From: Takakia lepidozioides
Taxonomy: Eukaryota > Streptophyta > Takakiopsida > Takakiales > Takakiaceae
Direction of reading: 5' to 3'
NCBI GenBank assembly: GCA_030704615.1
Contig: CM060731.1
Span: 57,144,756 to 57,208,755, forward strand
DNA length: 64,000 bases
Shown: in pieces, positions 56,228 to 64,000 of the stretch
Position numbering within the stretch: the stretch's first letter is position 1
How the letters are laid out: each line of letters opens with the position of its first letter
The notes under the pieces: generated by a model
Database searches by the model: none
What the model was told of the DNA's origin: nothing
What the model saw: only the letters and a program-made list of their open reading frames with translations
Made by a program: the position numbers and the translations under genes

Positions 56228-59200
56228 ATGGCGATGCGCTCCCTTCGCGACCCCGTGTCCACGGGCACTTCTTTGCAGTTCCATGGCGGTGTGTATGTTC
56301 TCCAATTGTTCTGGGTCAGTCTATTGCATAGCCTGGCCAAGCACCCTGCGGTTCATACCGTGAGAACCTGGGAAATGGACTTGTGACCTGCCATTCCCTT
56401 GCGTTGGCTTGCTAATTCGGCTGGGTGGCATCGTTGTTAAAAGTTGATGGAACAGATGAGTGCAACAGATGCTATGCAGATGGAAACCCTTATGATTTGC
56501 CTCGAGCCTTCACTTCAGTTTGAAGTAGTTTGAACTTCTGGATCGAGCAGTATAGGGAACGTACTTCCAGAAGATCACTCTGTAAACTCTTATCTGATGA
56601 ATTCTAGGAATAATTTGCATGGGCGAAAATCCGTGGTAATCGGCATGTAACTACATTGAGGAAAGTGTTCGAGTGGGAATGTTTGTGGGATGAGTCAAAG
56701 GTCTTGCCGGCACATATCGAGCCTAGTTTTCGTATGACATACGGATAATGCTGTATGTATGTCAATCCATTAGAAGAAAAAAAGTTTATTATCTCAGAGG
56801 GCTCAAGGGACAGAGAACAGAAACAGAAAATACTACTGGGACGTCCTCACATGTGTCCTGAACCCTATATCTTTAAAACCTTTCGGGCAGAGAATCGGAG
56901 TGATTGCGAAAGAGAGAGATTGCGAAAGAGAGAGTGTAGGCAAACATAGGGTGATAGTGAATTTGCAAGCTGCGGATAACTTATAGCTGTGAATGTTCTG
57001 ACTGTAGCATAAGTGGCACGGTTCTATGGTATCAGGCAGTTTGGTCTATGGGTCGATCACTCACAGGAGCATCACGAGTGATGTGTCTGAGTTGGTACTC
57101 GAGTTGAAAGAATTTAACTTGCTGTTGGGGGGTCTTTAGCCTTTGTTGCCTATGGTTGCTTTGACCATGTAGAAATTATGTTCAAAAACCATGTGTGATA
57201 TAGGGACACGTCCTTGGTCTCTGTGACGCCCATTGTCCTGTGGTATTTGAAATGCAGCTTAATATTTTTTATGAGCCGACCCGCAGCAAATACAATCCAG
57301 TTGCAGGGTTGGTTGATTGTATATTGACGAGCTGTCATATAGTCGCATCATTTTTATCGCGTTGTTGGTTCCAGCCTGCTAAAGTGTCCTTCTTGTCTGC
57401 GAGACATAACAGACTTACTTCGACTGATATGAGCTGGTGATGTTGAGCAGGAGCATCTGCAAAGCAGGTACAGGTTGCGTGCTCAACTCTGGCGACTTCC
57501 AATATGAGCGGTCTCCCTTCCACTAAAGGGCATGTGCACATAGACCCCAAAAGGAGAAGTCGAGGTTGGGGGTGGCCGGGCAGACACTTCAAATTCCAGC
57601 ATATAGCATTGCCTTTCCAGGCAAATAATATGTCAATGCCAACTGCCGCAGAGAACATCACAGGGTCTCATGGACGGTTGGCGCATGAAGGTGGCGTCAA
57701 GTCTTTCACATGGCTGCCTGATGCAAAGGTGAGAGCCTGGTTATGAGGGCTGGAGATGGGAAGAGAGAAGAGAATTAGAACTAATCCCGAAATGATTCAA
57801 GTTTCACATGAGAAATGACGTTTAACGTCTGGCGATATCGAGAGCATACAACTTTCCACACAGCCCATTGAACTGTCAATGGACAACGTTTTGAGAGAGA
57901 AAGAAGTGCCAAATCCCTTGGGTCCAAGGGACTGGGCCCAAGGAAGGTCCCATAAATCAACTAACAGAACTCTATGGGGCCCTAAGGGCAGGGTCACATG
58001 CAGGGCGCTTCCACATCATCATGATTGCATTCGAGGCAATATTTCAAAATAGGATATTTGGTAGAAGTGAGTTGTGTGTACCCATGCTTTTCCCAGAAGT
58101 TCTCTGATAATGTGCTTGCATTTGCATTCGAGGTGTTGTTGCATTTGTGCCGTGAACAACACGACAGCTGATCAGTGCAAATGTGGTTTGAAATCGAGTG
58201 CTCAGAGACCAAGGATATGTGTGTTAGGAGGTGGTTTTGGTGGACTGTACACAGCATTGCGCCTTGAGTCCTTGACGTGGCGTCCAGAACAACGACCCCA
58301 GGTATTACTTGCTGGTTTTTCTGTTCCTAAATCAACCATAGCTTGAAATGAATGGTTTGGCTTAGGGTGGGACAGGTGATGGCACTTATCATGTAGATTG
58401 GTGGGTAAGTGGGTAAGTGTAGGAGCTATACCATTGATATACGTACTTTTAAGTCACCTGCAAAGTTGATCTTCGGATCAAAATGTCATTGATGTGGATA
58501 ATGTATGTGATGTCACTGCATTCATGTGTCTAAACGAATTCATTCCCTTGTATTCCTTGCGGTTAACCCGTTTGGTATATGTGGCATGTTTTGCCATGAA
58601 TCATGGGTTATCGATGAAATATTCTTCATAGGATTTTCTCCATGTAATGATGTTATGTGCTACTTGTCACGGCTTTGTTTGCAGCCTCAAGGACGTGGAT
58701 GTCTTTTTCCCATAAAGTAGCTCGTCAAGAAATGAGACAAAAGCATGAGACAAAGGCAGCACTATCTGCAAAGTGTACACGTTACAGGCAGAACCAGATA
58801 TACTGAGTCTTGTGTGGATGAGTGTGTGTGGCAGGTTCTGCTAATTGACCAATCCAAGCGATTCGTTTTCAAACCATTACTTTATGAGATTCTCTCTAAA
58901 GGTTCCCCCCCTCTCCCTCTCTCTTCCTCCTCTAAGGCAAACTTTGTCTCAGGACCCTACAAGTGTGACTGGCAGTGACACCTGTGTTCCTTTATCCGTG
59001 AGATTGAAGGCTAGGTGAGTTGCATACACTCTAGAATGATGTCAATTCTCGTCCTCCTTCAGCACCCAATCCAACTGTGTAACCTGTGAAGAAATGGGCT
59101 GAGGTGGGTCTGAAGGCCAAGTATCTTGCATGGATTATGCCTGTTAAAGCCAATGCTCATATGAGATATTTCAAGAGTAATTTCATAATTCTTTTTCCTA

Positions 59201-62200
59201 GAATGATCAATGCCAATAGTAGAGGATCTGTCTAGAAGTCTGTGTGGGTGGTTGATGTATCCCAGGCTTGGCGTCCTTGACACACGCAAGTGTTTTAGTT
59301 AGTATTTCCTTTTAAGATTTGAACCTATTACTTGACCCCAAGTCTTTTGTGGGTTCTTTACGGTGATGCAGAGGTAGACCAATGGGAGATTGCCCCCACA
59401 TTCAAGGAGTTGCTATCCAACACCAGCATCCAGTTCTACCAGGACACGGTTAAATGTATTCAACCATGCGATGCAGTGAATGGCAACCCTGTATTAGCTT
59501 CTGCTAGCAACAATGTTGGGGGTACTGTTCATCTCGGTAGTGGGGCCCAAATTGATTATGACTGGTAAATATCTCTCACCATAACTATTTACTTTAGGTG
59601 AGAGCCGCATCAAATGCTGTTATGGTTTGGTGGCTGGGAGGATGTTTTGTGCAGTTTTGTGCTGATAATCCCAGCCGGATTGCAGTAAGCTGTCTCAATC
59701 ACATCATGCTGTACACTCTCTTTTCTGTGTGGACATCCCTGTTCCAGGGATGTGTTTAGCATGCAGTACTGTATTCTTGCAAGTTGGCCAATTAATGTCT
59801 GCTGCACCCTCTGTGTATTTGAAAAAATAATGAAAAAATGAAAAAATTTGGACTCTTGCCAAAGCAAGCGTAACTTATGGTGTCACTGCTACTGCCTTCC
59901 GATCTGTGTATTTGATACAATAAAGATATAGTTTATGTTACTAGTTCTGCACCTCCTTTCTCTTGGGCATGTGGCACCTCCACCTGGAACCGGAGAGTCT
60001 TGAATAGGATTCACTGCCCTTTCAAGAGTTCTATTCACTGTTGACCAGGTAAGTAAAGAGGAGTGTCGATGCTGGTTACTGGATTCCAGGTGGAAATGTT
60101 AAACAAGTAGTTACTATGGACTGAGGCATGCCTGCATAAATTGCTGCTGTGGAGGGGCCAGGCTTGTGCTGGCACTTGGTGCCGAACCTCGCCTTGGCAT
60201 TGTGCCAGGTGCCACAGAATATGCCCTCCCATTTTCGACCCTTGAAGACGCACTGGTTGGTCTCTCTCTTTCTTTTGTTTGTACGGCAAACAACGGCTTA
60301 TGAGTACTTTCTTTTGTTTCTTGGCATTAGCTACTCTTTGATCTATTTCTGTGTCTTTTGGTGCAGACACATCCGAAACCTGTCTCCTACCACCTAGTGG
60401 GGTGGCATGCCACCTTTATCAGGTGGCTAGGCCAATGTGCCCGCTCTAGTGTCTCTTTCTGGCCTGCCTACCTGCCTCTTTCTCCTGGAGTTTATCTGAG
60501 TTGTCAATTTAGATCTCATGGTGCAGGAAGTAGACAAGAGGTTGTTGGTGTTGGAGCGGGAGAGGTTTGGGGAAGGACAGTCACCCATCCAGGTGGCCAT
60601 CATCGGGTCAGGCTACTGCGGGGTGGAGCTCGCTGCCACACTAGCTGAGAGGCTTGGTAGTCGAGGCCAAGTAAAAGTGGTTGACATGACATCGGACATA
60701 TGCTCCACTGCACCTGTTGGCAACAGGGAAGCTGCTCTTAAGGTCAGTGTTCTCTCTTAAGGCAACAAGTCTAGCTGGGTGGTTGATGAATGGATGAGAT
60801 GGATGCATATCGTGCATATCTGTATTGTTTGTTACCTTTGTGGGGAAAGTGTAAGAAACACTCTTGATCCTTTCTTGTTACCCTTGCTTGCATTTAAAGC
60901 CTACATGGTTCATTTGTTACTTAAATGTCCATTTCATTAGAATGTGCTTTGTTTCATTAGCTTGACCTTGAGTACGGCAATGCAGGTTCTGGCTTCCAGG
61001 AATGTGGAATTGGTCCTGGGTTATCTCATCAGCAGCATTCGTGGGACCTCGCCTGAGCTTTCAAGCGACGGAAGAGCATCTTCCTTGAAGCCTGGCTCCA
61101 AAGGTGTTGTGTTGGATCTGAAGCCAGCAACACGTGGCCCAAGCCGAAGAACTTCAGGCGCCCAAAGTTTTGAGGCGGACCTTGTACTTTGGACAGCTGG
61201 GAACCGGGCATCAATCCCTCCAGCAGAATCGCAATCTGCCTACCCACCGTTTCCTGTTAATGGACGTGGACAGGCAGACACAGATGAAATGTTGCGGGTG
61301 AAGGGGCATCCCCGCATATTTGCCATCGGAGACTCTGCAGGGACAAAAGACAGCTCTGGGAGACTACTTCCGACCACTGCCCAGGTTCTCGCTCTCCCTT
61401 TAGTGCACAGGTTCTAGTATTGAACAGCCAATTTTATAGATTATTAGATTAAAGATTGTTAGATGTCATCTATTCTCAAGATAAATGCCTGAAATCTTTC
61501 TTTGTTATATCTGGTTTGAACTCCACTCAAAGAGACTCTTACCAATACTTGCTTCTGGGAAGCTAGGAACTGAGTCTTCGTCTGGGTGAGTACAGGTGGC
61601 ATTTCAGCAAGCTGATTATGCAGGGTGGAATCTGTGGGCAGCCATTAACAATCGTCCTCTTCTGCCTTTCCGGTTGGTTGCTTAGCTTGTCCTAATTGTG
61701 ATCTGGCTAGTTTCCAATGGGTTCATGCCTCTTGTGGGAAGGAGAGAGCAGGATAATCACATGTCAGAGAAGACCCTGATGTGGATCTTGCAGCTAAGAT
61801 GTGGAATTAGAGGCATGGATAAGTTTGACTTGCATGATTGGAAAAAGTGGATGGGTGAGAACAGAAGGACGGTCATTACATGGGGCAGAATAAGCTTGTG
61901 ATTAAACGTCTACAGTTTGGTGTAGCATTTCATAAGTTTCTTAGCCATGTAATTTCCCCTCAGCAGTAGCAGTTGGTGCCATGCAGATATCAACATCTTG
62001 GTGAAATGATGACCCTGGGAACCAGTGATGCGGCTGTCTCTGTGAGCTTTATTGACGGGATGACCCTTGATGGCATCCTTGGCCATTCAGGTACTTCATT
62101 GTCATCAATTTGTCAATTGTCTAGGCTTGTGATTCCCTTGGCCTAGCCTGCCCTAGAGAGCCTTCATCTTTTGATATGGGAGAGAGTATTGACATTTGCC

Positions 62201-62364
62201 ACTGGATGGGGTGTGTGAATACAGCAAGGAAGCTGGCATACTTGTATCGTCTGCCCACAAATGAGCACAAGGTCAAAGTAGGTCTAAGTTGGGTTGCCAA
62301 GTCCACTATGAGTTCACTTTTCTTCCTGCAAGACTCTCTCACGCGGCTCTTGAGCACCTCCTAA
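56228..62364 (+). CDS. NDC1: Alternative (type II) NAD(P)H dehydrogenase C1, plastid-targeted
   Basis: Eleven exons (56228-56288, 57451-57728, 58176-58301, 58835-58901, 59372-59564, 60162-60255, 60527-60742, 60986-61384, 61596-61672, 61987-62090, 62225-62364) join in frame to 584 residues. The first two exons give a Ser/Thr/Arg-rich N-terminus fit for organelle import and are less certain. The FAD-binding ICVLGGGFGGLYTALRLESL starts near residue 126, the NAD(P)H-binding VAIIGSGYCGVELAATLAER near 297, and the RIFAIGDSAGT flavin motif near 457. The end reads ARKLAYLYRLPTNEHKVKVG, a membrane-associating C-terminus. There is no EF-hand, unlike NDB types. In Arabidopsis NDC1 sits in plastoglobules, reduces plastoquinone and plastochromanol precursors, and is needed for vitamin K1 synthesis. 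All internal introns are GT-AG. A LINE-derived tail lies in intron 6. Confidence 0.96.
60282..60308 (+). repeat. LINE 3'-tail relic in NDC1 intron
   Basis: GTACGGCAAACAACGGCTTATGAGTAC-type sequence matches the terminal phrase of the LINE at 40703 and its satellites. Confidence 0.55.
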
Positions 62365-64000
62365 CCTCTTTGTTAGGAGGTTTAGCAGTGCATACTTGCT
62401 TTATCGTAGTTCTATGAAATGTATTAGGGACTGGTGAGAAGGCTGTGTTTTGCCAAAAGGAAGATACTCGGTGGAAAGACCTATTGGTGGCAGACAGTAC
62501 TGTATTTCAATTGTCTTCGAAAGTTGAGGGTGAGAGAAGAAACTAACATACAATCCAACGTCAGTTGAAGAATCCAGAGGCTTTTTTAATATGAGGCAAC
62601 ATGGACTACTCTGGGTGGTATGTTGATATTCCTGTCAAAGCAGACTGAAGGTGTGAAATCGTGTTCACTGATGGTGACTGCAACCTTTCTCCATATCTGT
62701 GTGGAGATATGTAGTGGTGGTAGGGGCTGTCATTGCAGCAGCCATTCTGACCCCCTCAACTGATCCCTTAACTCAGGTCTGGCAGGCCCACTAATTGGCC
62801 TGTATATGGGTGGAGCTGTGCTAGTTAAATTTTTGGATAATGAGTCTCAATTACAAGGATGAATGTAAATCTGGAGTTTGAGTGGATGGATAGTTCCACG
62901 GAGATGGTTGAGCTGGCAGTGAAGGGGCTGGCGGACCTTGTGTGTGTCAAGCGTGCAGCCCTGAAAGCAGGTGGTGTAAAGGGAGTACTAGCAAGTAAAG
63001 CTTCAAGGATGGAAGACAAAGATGAGAGAAGACAAAGAAATAAAGAAATAGTCTTACATTTGTTGCGCACTATGAAGTGTGGATTGATGGAACTTTTCTC
63101 AGTTTACAAAGGTAAAATTTATTGGAGGTACCTTGGCATAAGTGGAGATAGGATTCACTCCATTGACAATCTTTTAGGGTGAGACTGCAAAATTTGAAGC
63201 AACCTGATAATGTGAATGGCTTACCTGTTCCTGCCAGTTTATGGGCTTGCTCTGAATCTCAGACAAAATACTGGAACCATTGAACATCTAAGGGTGGGGA
63301 GAAGGACCCAACCCTAAGCAAGCCCTCTCAGGTAATCAGGTTTGGAAACCTTAAGCCCTTCGGGTGGAGGCTCCTCCATCTTAGTTCCCTAGCCCCAGCC
63401 CTCCTTGACACAGTTCTCCTTCCTCGGTAGTTCCTTTTGCCATTTGGATATAGACTACTGCAAGGGCAGATTAGTCTTATTTAGAAAATTAGTGTCCCAA
63501 GGCAGATTGTTCTCTCAGCTTTTTAGGAAGTAAAACCTACTCCCATTTCTCCTAACTGAAAATGGGTTCTCTGCCTAACATGCGATTCAAATGCAATTGA
63601 AATTAATGTCCCAAGGCTACCTGTCTGGGAGGTCCCTAGTATTTTTGGGAGGATTTAATATGCAATCCATGGGTGCTCCATTGCATTGTCAGCCCCACCC
63701 CTCCTTTCCAGTTGGGGGAAACGTATGAATATGGAAGACCACAGTGCAGGATTGCACAATCCCCCTTTGCCTTCAGCTGTCAAGGTGCAATCTGACCTGT
63801 GTTGGAGAAAGTTGAGTAGAACAATACTTTGATTCTTGAAGTTTGTGGGGCTGTTAACCCCAAGTCACGAAGTGTTGCCGAAGCTATCATATCATTTTTA
63901 CTTTTCAAAGGAAAGAGGGCCGAAATCCTGCTGGTCCCTCCTCTCCGGCATCCCCAGAGTTTGACAAGTCTGATATCAATTGGAAGCACATAAAGGTTGC
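62365..64000. other. Downstream flank with one unassigned open frame
   Basis: A 107-codon plus frame at 62859-63182 (MNVNLEFEWMDSSTEMVELA, then a Lys/Arg/Glu-rich stretch) has amphipathic-helix character but no recognised family. It could be an exon of the next gene, whose remainder lies beyond the window. The rest shows nothing. Confidence 0.25.

Overview
The window is nuclear DNA of a streptophyte, most likely a land plant with a large, repeat-rich genome. The evidence is spliceosomal introns throughout, plant-specific genes (NDC1, NPG/NPGR, ASR), a PLS-type PPR fossil, chromodomain Ty3/gypsy elements with an initiator-Met primer site, CACTA and Mutator-like (MULE) elements, and a nuclear-type tRNA-Arg(UCU). 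The species could not be fixed.

Left part, 1-31 kb, is mostly mobile DNA. It opens with the 3' exons of a gene resembling permuted (beta-class order) N4/N6 DNA methyltransferases (107-1551, +). A CACTA MITE follows (2009-2858), then the C-terminal half of a MULE transposase with a SWIM-like finger (5023-6879, -), which is cut by an LTR. From 6880 to 21956 two similar LTRs enclose a dead Ty3/gypsy element on the minus strand. Its reverse transcriptase region is missing; about 9.5 kb stands in its place, holding a second MULE transposase (11050-14557, -) and an Ulp1-like (C48) cysteine peptidase pseudogene with a repeat-rich N-terminal part (16777-19660, -). Next come a PPR fossil, a piece of a GPI ethanolamine-phosphate transferase gene, a second methyltransferase-like copy (26033-28080, -) broken by a CACTA end and a frameshift, a second Ty3 fragment that does keep RT (28160-30048, -), and a third MULE fragment (30089-30848, -).

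Middle part, 31-38 kb, is intergenic or repeat DNA: a possible acidic first exon, a probable ABCG-transporter 3' exon, several foldback hairpins, duplicated segments and a TA-flanked MITE (37490-38157).

Right part, 38-64 kb, is genic. An alpha/beta hydrolase gene runs on minus (38480-44621) with a LINE in one intron and two apparent GC-AG introns. It is head-to-head with an NPG/NPGR calmodulin-binding TPR gene (46944-51460, +; six exons, 708 aa). Then come tRNA-Arg(UCU) (52317-52389), a two-exon ASR (ABA/WDS) gene (54009-54685, +; 175 aa) and an eleven-exon type II NAD(P)H dehydrogenase NDC1 gene (56228-62364, +; 584 aa). In each of these three protein genes the exon chain closes in frame. 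They are ordinary housekeeping or stress genes that do not form an operon; what they share is the neighbourhood.

The most unusual content is the methyltransferase-like family. Two diverged copies share an LDIPDG motif, a C-terminal D-L-x-x-G-T-G motif and two introns at identical positions and phases. The second notable item is the MULE plus Ulp1 cassette inside the Ty3 element.
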